Below, piece by piece: positions 18,213 through 26,065 of a stretch of 64,000 nucleotides of DNA (position 1 is the first letter of the stretch; each line of letters begins with the position of its first letter). The position numbers and the translations under genes are program-made. The notes below the pieces were generated by a model. That model was not told where the DNA came from. It did not search any database and saw only the letters and a list, made by a program, of their open reading frames with translations. Source of the DNA: RH-AL1 sp965198485 (lineage in GTDB: Bacteria > Pseudomonadota > Alphaproteobacteria > Rhizobiales > Beijerinckiaceae). The stretch is taken from assembly GCA_965198485.1 (NCBI GenBank), contig CBDAPQ010000005.1:1922001-1986000 (forward strand), written 5' to 3'.

Positions 18213-19517
18213 ATGCACGACCTCAGATGGATCCGCGACAACCCGGAGGCGTTCGACGAGGGTCGGCGTCGGCGCGGGCTGGAGCCGCTGTCGGCGACGG
18301 TCGTGGCGCTGGACGAGCGCCGCCGCGCCGCCATCGCCGCCTCGCAGGCCTCGCAGGAGCGCCGCAATGCGGCCTCCAAGGAGATCGGCGCGGCGATGAA
18401 GGCCGGCGACGCCGCCGGTGCCGCGGCGCTGAAGGGCGAGGTGGCCGACCTGAAGCTGCAGCTGCCGGTGCTGGAGGCGGAAGAGAAAAGCGCGGTGGGC
18501 GCGCTCGACGCGCTGCTGTCGGAGATCCCCAACCACCCGCTCGACGAGGTGCTCGAGGGCCGCGACGAGACCGACAACGTGCTGCTGCGCAGCTGGGGCG
18601 AGCCGCCGCGCCTCGATTTTGCTCCGAAGGAGCATTTCGCGCTGGGCGAGGCGCTGGGCGTGATGGACTTCGAGGCGGCGACGCGGATGTCGGGCGCGCG
18701 TTTCGTGGTGCTGAAGGGCGGGCTGGCGCGGATGGAGCGGGCGCTGGCGCAGATGATGCTCGACCTGCACACCGACCACCACGGCTACACCGAGGTGAAC
18801 CCGCCGATCCTGGTGCGCGACGAGGCGATGTTCGGCACGGCGCAGTTGCCGAAGTTCCGCGAGGACCAATTCCTGGCGACGCGCGAGGGCAAGGAGGAAG
18901 GCGGCCGCGACCTCTGGCTGATCCCCACCGCCGAGGTCCCCCTCACCAATCTCGCGCGCGAAACCATCCTGGACGAGGCGAGCCTGCCGCTGCGCTACAC
19001 CGCGGCGACGCCGTGCTTCCGCGCCGAGGCCGGCGCGGCCGGGCGCGACACCCGCGGCATGATCCGCCAGCACCAGTTCACCAAGGTCGAGCTGGTCTCG
19101 ATCACCACGCCGGAGCAGTCGCAGGCCGAGCACGAGCGCATGCTGGGCTGCGCCGAGGCGGTGCTGCGCAAGCTCGAGCTGCCCTACCGCGTGATGACGC
19201 TGTGCACCGGCGACATGGGCTTCGCCAGCCAGAAGACCTACGACATCGAGGTCTGGCTGCCGGGGCAGGACCGCTACCGCGAGATCTCGTCGTGCTCCGT
19301 CTGCGGCGAGTTCCAGGCGCGGCGCATGAACGCCCGCTTCCGCGCCGCCGGCGCCAAGGCCACGCGCTACGTGCACACGCTGAACGGCTCCGGCGTCGCC
19401 GTCGGTCGCGCGCTGGTGGCGGTGCTGGAGAACTACCAGCAGGCCGACGGCTCGATCCGCGTGCCCGAGGCGCTCAAGCCCTACATGGGCGGGCTCGAGC
19501 GGATCGTGCGGGCATGA
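18213..19517 (+). CDS. serS: Seryl-tRNA synthetase
   Basis: 434 residues. Residues 1-105 form the antiparallel coiled-coil arm that binds tRNA-Ser; the class II core contains motif 2 (FRAEAGAAGRDTRGMIRQHQFTKVE) and motif 3 (GSGVAVGRALVAVLENYQQ), with SSCSVCGEFQARR between. It charges tRNA-Ser and tRNA-Sec. In Hyphomicrobiales serS, surE and pcm often follow tatABC; here serS-surE-pcm is kept, but tatABC is not upstream and a 451-bp repeat-bearing gap separates serS from surE. Confidence 0.97.
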   Translation: MHDLRWIRDNPEAFDEGRRRRGLEPLSATVVALDERRRAAIAASQASQERRNAASKEIGAAMKAGDAAGAAALKGEVADLKLQLPVLEAEEKSAVGALDALLSEIPNHPLDEVLEGRDETDNVLLRSWGEPPRLDFAPKEHFALGEALGVMDFEAATRMSGARFVVLKGGLARMERALAQMMLDLHTDHHGYTEVNPPILVRDEAMFGTAQLPKFREDQFLATREGKEEGGRDLWLIPTAEVPLTNLARETILDEASLPLRYTAATPCFRAEAGAAGRDTRGMIRQHQFTKVELVSITTPEQSQAEHERMLGCAEAVLRKLELPYRVMTLCTGDMGFASQKTYDIEVWLPGQDRYREISSCSVCGEFQARRMNARFRAAGAKATRYVHTLNGSGVAVGRALVAVLENYQQADGSIRVPEALKPYMGGLERIVRA

Positions 19518-19555
19518 CGGCCGGCGCGTCCCCCGCGAGACTCATGCAGGACGTT

Positions 19556-19606
19556 CCCTTCTCTCCTTGCGGGAGAAGATGGCGCGAAGCGCCGGATGAG
19601 GGGTCG
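19556..19606 (+). repeat. REP-like double-hairpin element, copy 2
   Basis: CCCTTCTCTCCTTGCGGGAG followed by AAGATGGCGCGAAGCGCCGG and ATGAGGGGTCG closely matches copy 1 at 17361-17411: the GGCGC-GAA-GCGCC hairpin (19581-19593) is identical and the first hairpin keeps CTTCTC/GAGAAG. It begins 38 bp after the serS stop codon and may end that transcript. Confidence 0.8.
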
Positions 19607-19654
19607 CTCGATCCTGGGGATGAAAGCCGCGGCAGGGACCTCTCCGAGGTGTCC

Positions 19655-19701
19655 CGACCCCTGATTTCCCCTCCGGGCACCTTTTCCCGCAAGGGGAGGG
19701 T
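19655..19701 (-). repeat. REP-like element, copy 3 (inverted, degenerate)
   Basis: Read on the reverse strand this stretch gives CCCTCCCCTTGCGGGAAAAG then GTGCCCGGAGGGGAAATCAG and GGGTCG, aligning with the CCCTTGCGGGAGAAGGTGGC...AGGGGTCG core of copy 1, while the second hairpin is degraded. Copies 2 and 3 face each other 48 bp apart and form a large imperfect inverted repeat, an arrangement seen for mobilised REP doublets. Confidence 0.6.
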
Positions 19702-19910
19702 ACGTTCTGCATGTCTCTCTGGATCGTCCAGAAGTGTGGATCCACTCGCCCGCGAGGGGATAGGAAAGCGCCTTCCGACCAGAGTTCGATCCAGCGGAAC
19801 TCGTCGCTGTCCCGGTTATTCTACCAGGAAGGCGGGGGTTAAGCCGCGCCGCGCGACGCATCGCGACGCAAAAAGCGCATGTGCGATCGAGAGGGGGTGT
19901 GTCCCCCGGT

Positions 19911-19941
19911 GCGCGGTGTCGCCGTACGGCGACATGGCGCG
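19911..19941. promoter_or_regulatory. 18-bp perfect palindrome upstream of surE
   Basis: TGTCGCCGTACGGCGACA (19917-19934) is a perfect palindrome, flanked by GCGC arms (19911-19914 and 19938-19941) that extend it imperfectly. It ends 34 bp before the surE ATG. A GGGGG-TGTGT-CCCCC hairpin lies just upstream (19893-19907). Candidate roles are a dimeric repressor site, an RNA hairpin in the surE leader, or a terminator for upstream readthrough. Confidence 0.5.
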
Positions 19942-19968
19942 CGACCAGGCAGGATTCGGACGGATGGC

Positions 19969-20757
19969 ATGAAGATCCTCATCACCAACGACGACGGCAT
20001 CCACGCGCCGGGGCTCGCCGCGCTGGAGCGCATCGCCGCGCAGATCGCGGACGAGGTTTTCGTCGTGGCTCCGGAGATGGACCAGTCCGGCGTGGCGCAC
20101 TCGCTGTCGGTCAACGACCCCCTGCGGCTGCGCAAGATCACCGAGACGCGCTACGCACTGAAAGGCACGCCGACCGATTGCGTGATCATGGCGCTGCGCC
20201 ACCTTCTGGAGAACCAGAAGGTCGACCTCGTGCTGTCGGGCGTCAATGCCGGCCAGAACGTCGCCGAGGACGTGACCTATTCGGGCACGATCGCCGGCGC
20301 CATCGAGGGTACCATTCTCGGCGTGCCGTCGATCGCGCTCAGCCAGGCCTATGGCCGCCACGCCTACGGCGGCACGCCCGGCGGCCGCGAGGGGCTCTCC
20401 TTCGACTGCGCCGAGGCGCACGGCGCGGCGGTGATCCGCAAGGTGCTGAAGGCCGGGTTCGAGAGCGACGTCGTCATCAACGTCAACTTCCCGCCGTGCC
20501 CGCCCGACGAGGTCGCCGGCCTCTCGGCGACGATGCAGGGCCGGCGCGACGCGCAGATCGTGCGCATCGACCCGCGGCTCGACGGCCGCGGCAACCCCTA
20601 TTACTGGATCGCCTTCGGCCGCAACAACGTCCAAGTGCGACCCGGCACCGACCTCGAAGCCCTGTCGCAGCGGCGCATCTCGGTGACGCCGCTGAAGCTC
20701 GACCTCACCGACGAGCCGACCGTCACCCGCTATGCCCAAGCCTTCGCCGACAAATAA
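19969..20757 (+). CDS. surE: 5'/3'-nucleotidase SurE
   Basis: 262 residues from ATG 19969. The N-terminus MKILITNDDGIHAPGL carries the metal-binding Asp pair of SurE; APEMDQSGVAHSLS, GTPTDCV, SGVNAGQNVAEDVTYSGTIAGAIEG are the conserved active-site segments. SurE is a metal-dependent phosphatase acting on nucleoside monophosphates and short polyphosphate, in the cytosol, and is linked to stationary-phase survival. It overlaps pcm by 26 bp, so translation is probably coupled, as in many alphaproteobacteria. Confidence 0.97.
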   Translation: MKILITNDDGIHAPGLAALERIAAQIADEVFVVAPEMDQSGVAHSLSVNDPLRLRKITETRYALKGTPTDCVIMALRHLLENQKVDLVLSGVNAGQNVAEDVTYSGTIAGAIEGTILGVPSIALSQAYGRHAYGGTPGGREGLSFDCAEAHGAAVIRKVLKAGFESDVVINVNFPPCPPDEVAGLSATMQGRRDAQIVRIDPRLDGRGNPYYWIAFGRNNVQVRPGTDLEALSQRRISVTPLKLDLTDEPTVTRYAQAFADK

Positions 20758-21379
20758 TTCTTCCGCCGAGATCGACGACGCCGAGGCCAAGGCCGCCTTC
20801 CACCTGCGCCTGCGCGCCCGCGGCGTGCGCGACCTCGCCACGTTGCGTGCCTTCGAGATCGTGCCGCGCGCGTTCTTCGTGCCCGCGCGCTACGCCGCCT
20901 TGTCCGCCCGCGACCTGCCGCTGCCCCTCGCCTGCGGGCAGACCACCCACGAGCCTTGGCGCTACGCGCTGGCCGTGGAGGCGCTCGGCGTCGAGCCGGC
21001 GCACCGCGTGCTGGAGATCGGCTCGGGCAGCGGCTACGTGACGGCCGTGCTGGCCCAGCTGGCGGGCGAGGTGCTGAGCCTCGAACGCTGGGCCGGTCTC
21101 GCCGAAGCGGCCCAGGCGCGGCTGGGCAGGCTCAATGTCGGCAACGCCGTGGTGGCCTGGAGCGACGGCCTCGCGGTGCCGGCCGATGCGGGACCGTTCG
21201 ACCGCATCCTGGTCCACGCCGTGCTTCACGACACGGTGGATCTGACCGTGCACCTGGCGCCGGGCGGCCGGCTCGTCGCCGGGCGCGGCGGTGACCTGGT
21301 CGCCTGGGAGGCCGGCGGATGCCGCAGCCTCGGCTCGTGCCCTTACGCGCCGCTCGTCGGTGGGCTCGCCGGCGGGTAG
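20732..21379 (+). CDS. pcm: Protein-L-isoaspartate O-methyltransferase
   Basis: 215 residues; ATG 20732 lies inside the 3' end of surE. The SAM-binding motif VLEIGSGSGYVTAVLAQLAG, the PIMT N-terminal segment VPRAFFVPARYAALSARDLPL and the CGQTTHEPWRYALAVEAL segment are present. It methylates isoaspartyl residues in damaged proteins, starting repair. The C-terminal portion (GGDLVAWEAGGCRSLGSCPYAPLVGGLA) is typical of the alphaproteobacterial form. Coupled to surE, a stress-survival pairing. Confidence 0.93.
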   Translation: MPKPSPTNNSSAEIDDAEAKAAFHLRLRARGVRDLATLRAFEIVPRAFFVPARYAALSARDLPLPLACGQTTHEPWRYALAVEALGVEPAHRVLEIGSGSGYVTAVLAQLAGEVLSLERWAGLAEAAQARLGRLNVGNAVVAWSDGLAVPADAGPFDRILVHAVLHDTVDLTVHLAPGGRLVAGRGGDLVAWEAGGCRSLGSCPYAPLVGGLAGG

Positions 21380-21448
21380 GTCGGCGAGGGCCGCCCACCT
21401 TTGTCGTCCCGCTCCCCGACATGGTTCGCCTTTTGCTCGCTCGTCCGC

Positions 21449-24142
21449 GTGACAAAACAGGACAAGAGGGCGGCGCTCGCCGCCACCGCCGAAGGCACCC
21501 GCCTCAGGGCCATCGAGCGCGGCGTCGGCTGGCGGCGCTGGGGTCCCTACCTCAGCGATCGGCAGTGGGGCACGGTGCGCGAGGATTACAGCGCCGACGG
21601 CGAGGCGTGGAACCACTTCACCCACGAGCTGGCGCGCACCCGTGCCTACCGATGGGGAGAGGACGGCATCGCCGGCTTCTCCGACGCCAGTCAGCGCTGG
21701 TGCCTCGGCGCTTCGCTGTGGAACGGGCGCGACCGCATCCTCAAGGAGCGGCTGTTCGGGCTGACCAACGGCGAGGGCAACCACGGCGAGGACGTCAAGG
21801 AGCACTATTATCACCTCGACGGCCTGCCCTCGCACGCCTACATGGCGATGCTCTACCGCTACCCGCACGCCGCCTACCCCTACGAGCAGCTCGTCGCCGA
21901 GAACGCCCGGCGCGGCTACGCCGATCGCGAGTACGAGATCGAGGACACCGGGATCTTCGCCGGTGACCGCTTCTGCGACGTGACGGTGGAATATGCCAAG
22001 GCAATCCCCGATGACGTCCTGATGCGGGTCACGGTCGAGAACCGCGGGCCGAGCCCGGAAACGGTGTGGCTGATCCCGCAGTTCTGGGGGCGCAACACCT
22101 GGTCCTGGGTCGCCGGCAGGCCGCGCGCGCGCATCCGGTTCGACCCCGCGGGCGGCGGCGGGCTGATCGCGACGCGCCCGCTGGTGATGCCGCTGGCGCT
22201 CGATTGCGACGGCGCCGACGAAGTCGTGTTCTGCGAGAACGACACCAACCTGCCGCGGCTCTACGGCCTCGCCGCGCCCGGCCCCTTCAAGGACGGCTTC
22301 CACGATTATGTCGTGGGCGGTGACGAGGCCGCGATCTCGCGCGAAGGCGGCAGCAAATGCGCCTTCATCCGCACCGCACGGCTGGCGCCCGGACAGCGAA
22401 TGACGATGCGCCTTCGCCTGCGCCCGAAGGAGATCGCGACGCGGCCGCCCTTCGACGATTTCGACGAACTGTTCGAGCGCCGCATCGCCGATGCCGACGC
22501 CTTCTACGCCGCTTTGCAGTCTGGCGTCGGCGATGCCGAGCGCGCCCTGGTGCAACGCCGCGCCTTCGCCGGCCTGCTCTGGACCAAGCAGTTCTACCTC
22601 ATCGACATGCCGAAATGGATCGCGGGCGATCCGGCGTTGCCGCCGCCGCCGCCGCGGGTGCGCAACCTCGACTGGGAGCACGTCAACAACGCCGACATCA
22701 TCGCCATGCCTGACAAGTGGGAGTACCCCTGGTACGCCGCCTGGGACCTAGCCTTCCACGCCATCGCCTTTTTGCCGATCGATCCCGCCTTCGCCAAGGA
22801 TCAGCTCGTGCTGCTGACGCGCGAATGGTACATGCACCCCAATGGCCAGCTGCCGGCCTACGAGTGGAACTTCGGCGACGTCAATCCGCCGGTGCACGCC
22901 TGGGCGGCGTGGCGCATCTACGAGGCTGGGCGTGACGAGAACGGCAGGGGCGACCGCGCCTTCCTCGAAGGCATGTTCCACAAGCTGCTGATCAACTTCA
23001 CCTGGTGGATCAACCGCAAGGACGCCGACGGACGCAACATCTTCCAGGGCGGCTTCCTCGGCCTCGACAATATCGGCCTCTTCGATCGCTCCAAGCCGCT
23101 GCCGACCGGCGGCAGCCTCGACCAGTCCGACGGCACGGCATGGATGGCGATGTATGCGCTGACCATGCTGCGCATCGCGCTGGAGCTCGCCGCCGACAAC
23201 CCGGTCTACCAGGATCTCGCGACGAAGTTCTTCGAGCACTTTCTCTCCATCGCCGGCGCGATGACCGACGTCGGCGGCGCCGGCATCGGCCTGTGGAACG
23301 AGGAGGACGGCTTCTTCTACGACGTGCTCAAGTTCCCCGACGGCCGCAAGCATTCCATGCGCATCCGCTCGATCGTCGGGCTGATCCCGATGTTCGCCGT
23401 GGAGGTGCTCGGTCCCGACATCTTCAACGGCCATCCCGAATTTGCCGAGCGCTCGCGCTGGTTCCTCGGCTACCGCAAGGACCTCGCCGCCTTGATCTCG
23501 CGCTGGACGGAGGAGGGCGTCGGCAAGCGCCACCTCCTCTCGCTGCTGCGCGGGCACCGGCTGAAGAAGCTGCTGCGCCGCACCCTCGACGAGGACGAGT
23601 TCCTTTCGCCCTACGGCATCCGCGCGCTCTCCAAGGCGCACGCGACCGAGCCGTTCGTGCTGGAGGCCGCCGGCACGCGTTTCGAGCTGCGCTACGCGCC
23701 GGGCGAATCCGTTGACGGGTCGTTCGGCGGAAACTCGAACTGGCGCGGGCCGGTGTGGCTGCCGATCAACTTCATGCTGATCGACAGTCTCCGCCGTTTC
23801 CACGCCTATTACGGCGATGATTTCCGCGTCGAATGCCCGACCCGCTCGGGCCGCATGCTGAGCTTGGCCGAAATCGCCGACGAGCTCGCGCGGCGGCTGC
23901 AGCAGCTTTTCCTCAAGGACGAGAACGGGACGCGCCCGGCGCAGCCCGCGCGCGAGACCCCGCTACCGGACGGCTCCGACGGTTTGCTGTTCCATGAATA
24001 TTTTGACGGCGACAGCGGGCGCGGGCTCGGCGCCAGCCACCAGACCGGCTGGACGGCTTTGATCGCCATGCTCATCGGCGAGGGCACGCCGGAGGCGACG
24101 ACGGAGAAGACGCCGGCGGATGCGGCGCTCATCGATCCTTAA
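21449..24142 (+). CDS. GH63-like glucosidase (mannosyl-oligosaccharide glucosidase family)
   Basis: 897 residues from GTG 21449; a TTG at 21401 would add 16 residues, and no start has a clear ribosome site. The protein shows WRRWGPYLSDRQWGTVREDY near the N-terminus, a beta-sandwich region, then an (alpha/alpha)6 barrel with YPWYAAWDLAFHAIAFL, YEWNFGDVNPPVHAWA, FQGGFLGLDNIGLFDRS and SNWRGPVWLPINFMLI, the segments carrying GH63 catalytic acids. Bacterial GH63-like enzymes act on alpha-glucosides including kojibiose-type or mannosylglycerate-type substrates. No signal peptide, so cytosolic. Substrate unassigned. It follows pcm by 69 bp, same strand. Confidence 0.85.
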   Translation: MTKQDKRAALAATAEGTRLRAIERGVGWRRWGPYLSDRQWGTVREDYSADGEAWNHFTHELARTRAYRWGEDGIAGFSDASQRWCLGASLWNGRDRILKERLFGLTNGEGNHGEDVKEHYYHLDGLPSHAYMAMLYRYPHAAYPYEQLVAENARRGYADREYEIEDTGIFAGDRFCDVTVEYAKAIPDDVLMRVTVENRGPSPETVWLIPQFWGRNTWSWVAGRPRARIRFDPAGGGGLIATRPLVMPLALDCDGADEVVFCENDTNLPRLYGLAAPGPFKDGFHDYVVGGDEAAISREGGSKCAFIRTARLAPGQRMTMRLRLRPKEIATRPPFDDFDELFERRIADADAFYAALQSGVGDAERALVQRRAFAGLLWTKQFYLIDMPKWIAGDPALPPPPPRVRNLDWEHVNNADIIAMPDKWEYPWYAAWDLAFHAIAFLPIDPAFAKDQLVLLTREWYMHPNGQLPAYEWNFGDVNPPVHAWAAWRIYEAGRDENGRGDRAFLEGMFHKLLINFTWWINRKDADGRNIFQGGFLGLDNIGLFDRSKPLPTGGSLDQSDGTAWMAMYALTMLRIALELAADNPVYQDLATKFFEHFLSIAGAMTDVGGAGIGLWNEEDGFFYDVLKFPDGRKHSMRIRSIVGLIPMFAVEVLGPDIFNGHPEFAERSRWFLGYRKDLAALISRWTEEGVGKRHLLSLLRGHRLKKLLRRTLDEDEFLSPYGIRALSKAHATEPFVLEAAGTRFELRYAPGESVDGSFGGNSNWRGPVWLPINFMLIDSLRRFHAYYGDDFRVECPTRSGRMLSLAEIADELARRLQQLFLKDENGTRPAQPARETPLPDGSDGLLFHEYFDGDSGRGLGASHQTGWTALIAMLIGEGTPEATTEKTPADAALIDP

Positions 24143-24213
24143 CCGCGGCGAGAGAAGCTGCAATCGTCGCGAGAACTGTTCAGTGCTTTGTTACCCGACT
24201 CATCGAGCTAGCC

Positions 24214-24606
24214 ATGTTGCCTTATGCCCGCATCCTCATTGTCGATGACAGCCGGGTCACGCGGCGGATCATACGCACGATGCTGGAGCGAGCCGGCCAT
24301 CCCAACATCGATGAGGCCGCCGACGGGCGCGAGGCGCTGGCACTGCTGGCGCGGCGCAGCTACGCGCTGGTGATCTCCGACTGGAACATGCTACCGATGT
24401 CGGGGCTCGAGTTGCTGACGACGATGCGCGCGTCGCTGATTTGGCGATCGATTCCGTTCGTCATGGCGACGGTCAGATCACAGAAACACTTTAGCGGGAT
24501 CGCGCGCGACCAGGGCGCGACACTCTACCTCGAAAAGCCGTTCAGCGCGGACACGCTACTGGCGTGTATCAGCTCGATTCACTCCAAGCTCAAGCTCGGT
24601 GCCTAA
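24214..24606 (+). CDS. Single-domain response regulator (CheY-like)
   Basis: 130 residues, receiver domain only. The acidic pair is Asp11-Asp12 (ILIVDDS), the phosphoacceptor is Asp56 (VISDWNMLPMSG), the switch Thr is Thr86 (FVMATV) and the conserved Lys is Lys108 (LEKPF). There is no output domain, so it acts through a protein partner or as a phosphate relay. No sensor kinase is adjacent; a small Hpt protein is encoded at 35349-35678 but nothing links them. Chemotaxis or a phosphorelay role is possible. Confidence 0.9.
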   Translation: MLPYARILIVDDSRVTRRIIRTMLERAGHPNIDEAADGREALALLARRSYALVISDWNMLPMSGLELLTTMRASLIWRSIPFVMATVRSQKHFSGIARDQGATLYLEKPFSADTLLACISSIHSKLKLGA

Positions 24607-24770
24607 AGTATCGGCCGACGAGCCGGAGTCGTTGCGCGACGTCGCTATGCCTGTCTTCGCTACCCTCTTCTTCGTTGGAGCAAGTCAGCGACAGCAACCG
24701 TTGCTTGAGCAATCCCTTCTTCCCAGGCGTCAAGATATGAAGCGATCCGCACGGCGAGGCAGGCGCCATT

Positions 24771-25121
24771 TCAGGGATAGCGATGGGGCTCGGGCGGCGG
24801 GGTGAAGGGCGCTGCGGGGCGCCAGTCCAATACCGCATCGATGCGCGCGGCGAGCGCGAAATCCTTGTCGGTGATGCCGCGCGGCTTGTGAGTCGAGAGC
24901 TTCACGCACAAGGTGTTGTATCCGACCACCAACTCCGGATGGTGCCAAGCCGCCTCGCAAAGATGGCCGATCGTCGTCACCAGCATCAGGGTCGCTTTGA
25001 AGCCGGAGGTGCGGAAAGTGCGCTGGAGCGCTTCCTCCGCGTAGGTCCAGCTCGGCAGCGTTGTCAATCGCGCGGCGATCTCCTCGGCGCCATAGACGGG
25101 CAGGCTCGCCTGATCCGTCAA
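24771..25121 (-). CDS. phhB: Pterin-4a-carbinolamine dehydratase
   Basis: 116 residues from TTG 25121, which lies just beyond the gcrA stop codon; the start is uncertain as no strong ribosome site is visible. The PCD signature is clear: HLCEAAWHHPELVVGYNTLC followed by VKLSTHKPRGITDKDFALAARID. The enzyme dehydrates 4a-hydroxytetrahydropterin to regenerate the pterin cofactor of aromatic amino acid hydroxylases and also occurs where no hydroxylase is known. It is directly downstream of gcrA (3 bp gap), probably in one transcript. Confidence 0.85.
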   Translation of the reverse strand: MTDQASLPVYGAEEIAARLTTLPSWTYAEEALQRTFRTSGFKATLMLVTTIGHLCEAAWHHPELVVGYNTLCVKLSTHKPRGITDKDFALAARIDAVLDWRPAAPFTPPPEPHRYP

Positions 25122-25123
25122 GC

Positions 25124-25645
25124 TCAGGCGATCTTGCGAGCGCGGCGATCCTGTGTCGGCTGATAGGCCATGCGGCTGTGAAGGGAGCAGTACGGACCCT
25201 CGCCGATCGGGGCCTTGCCGCCGCAGTAGCGGAACTCCGAAGACGAGGGATCGCCGACAGGCCAGCGGCACATGGATTCGCGCAGCTCCATGATGGTCAC
25301 GTTCTCGGCCATCGGCACAACGTTGTCGCCATGAGACCGATAGAGTTGCGGCGCCGGCATCGACCGGCTCTGCAGGGCTACCGCGAGGTTGCCGCGCATC
25401 GGCATGGCCGTCGGGCGCTGCAGCGGCTGCCGGGTGGGATCGGCGGACGGTTTGCCGGGGCGCCGGGCACCGATCGGCATGGCGGTGGGCGCCTTGACCC
25501 GACCGGACATGCCGAGACGATGCACCTTGCCGATCACTGCGTTGCGCGTGACGCCCCCCGCGAGCTCGGCCGCGATGCGGCTCGCGCTCAGACCCTCGAG
25601 CCAGAGCTTACGGAGAAGCTCCACGCGCTCTTCGGTCCAGGACAT
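25124..25645 (-). CDS. gcrA: GcrA cell-cycle regulator
   Basis: 173 residues from ATG 25645, preceded by AAGAAGGGGTG. The N-terminus MSWTEERVELLRKLWLEGLS and the following AELAGGVTRNAVIGKVHRLG form the GcrA helix-turn-helix; the C-terminus has the conserved CRWPVGDP and YCGGKAPIGEGPYCSLHSRMAY. GcrA is an alphaproteobacterial sigma70-binding activator that prefers promoters with CcrM-methylated GANTC sites, controlling division and polarity genes. A dense GANTC cluster lies 210-320 bp upstream and a stem-loop lies in the leader. Confidence 0.95.
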   Translation of the reverse strand: MSWTEERVELLRKLWLEGLSASRIAAELAGGVTRNAVIGKVHRLGMSGRVKAPTAMPIGARRPGKPSADPTRQPLQRPTAMPMRGNLAVALQSRSMPAPQLYRSHGDNVVPMAENVTIMELRESMCRWPVGDPSSSEFRYCGGKAPIGEGPYCSLHSRMAYQPTQDRRARKIA

Positions 25646-25733
25646 CACCCCTTCTTTGCCAATGCTACTGTCCGCCATGGTGTGGTCCGCCTGCTTGGGT
25701 CCGTGGTCGTTTCGTACGGCCAGCCCCGGTCCC

Positions 25734-25759
25734 GGTACGCGGATGCGCGTCCGCATACC
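25734..25759. promoter_or_regulatory. Stem-loop or dyad in the gcrA upstream region
   Basis: GGTA-C-GCGGA (25734-25743) faces TCCGC-A-TACC (25750-25759) around a 6-nt centre, nine base pairs interrupted by one mismatch. It is about 90 bp upstream of the gcrA start codon. It may be an operator or a leader hairpin; no factor can be named. Confidence 0.35.
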
Positions 25760-25853
25760 GGAAAAGACCGGCCGCGGTGAACGCAGGCACGCTGGAAATT
25801 AGGCTGTCGCACGAGATGTCGTGGCCGACAGGTGAGAAGCTACACTAGCGCTT

Positions 25854-25964
25854 GAATCGCACGCAAGAGTCGTAACGGCTTGTTAAGTGTTTTCAACAAG
25901 AGCCTGCGTCCGGATCAACGCTCGAATGAACAGGCGCGAATCGAAGCGGGAACAAAGCAGAATC
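25854..25964. promoter_or_regulatory. Cluster of four GANTC (CcrM methylation) sites
   Basis: GAATC at 25854-25858, GAGTC at 25867-25871, GAATC at 25938-25942 and GAATC at 25960-25964 lie in 111 bp. This is in the 420-bp gene-free stretch 25646-26065 between gcrA and tsaD, which otherwise holds the hairpin at 25734-25759 and two hairpins after tsaD. GANTC is the CcrM target in alphaproteobacteria and GcrA acts through such sites, so cell-cycle control of gcrA is suggested. At this GC content far fewer sites would be expected by chance. Confidence 0.4.
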
Positions 25965-26002
25965 GCTCTGCATAAATGTTCGGTGCTTGCGAAAACCATT
26001 GA

Positions 26003-26049
26003 CAATCCGCTTTGGATTGCACGCGGATCGAGGCCTCTGAAGCCTCGAT
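26003..26049 (-). terminator. Paired hairpins downstream of tsaD
   Basis: ATCGAGGC-CTCTGAA-GCCTCGAT (26027-26049) is a perfect 8-bp stem, 16 bp after the tsaD stop codon in the direction of transcription. A second hairpin, CAATCC-GCTTT-GGATTG (26003-26019), follows. Neither has a clear T-run, but position and strength favour a transcription end. Confidence 0.5.
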
Positions 26050-26065
26050 GGAAGGTTGCCTTCGC

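Noticed and set aside
24599..24805. Short forward frame after the response regulator
   Set aside because: No ribosome site, composition unlike a protein, and it runs into antisense of phhB.
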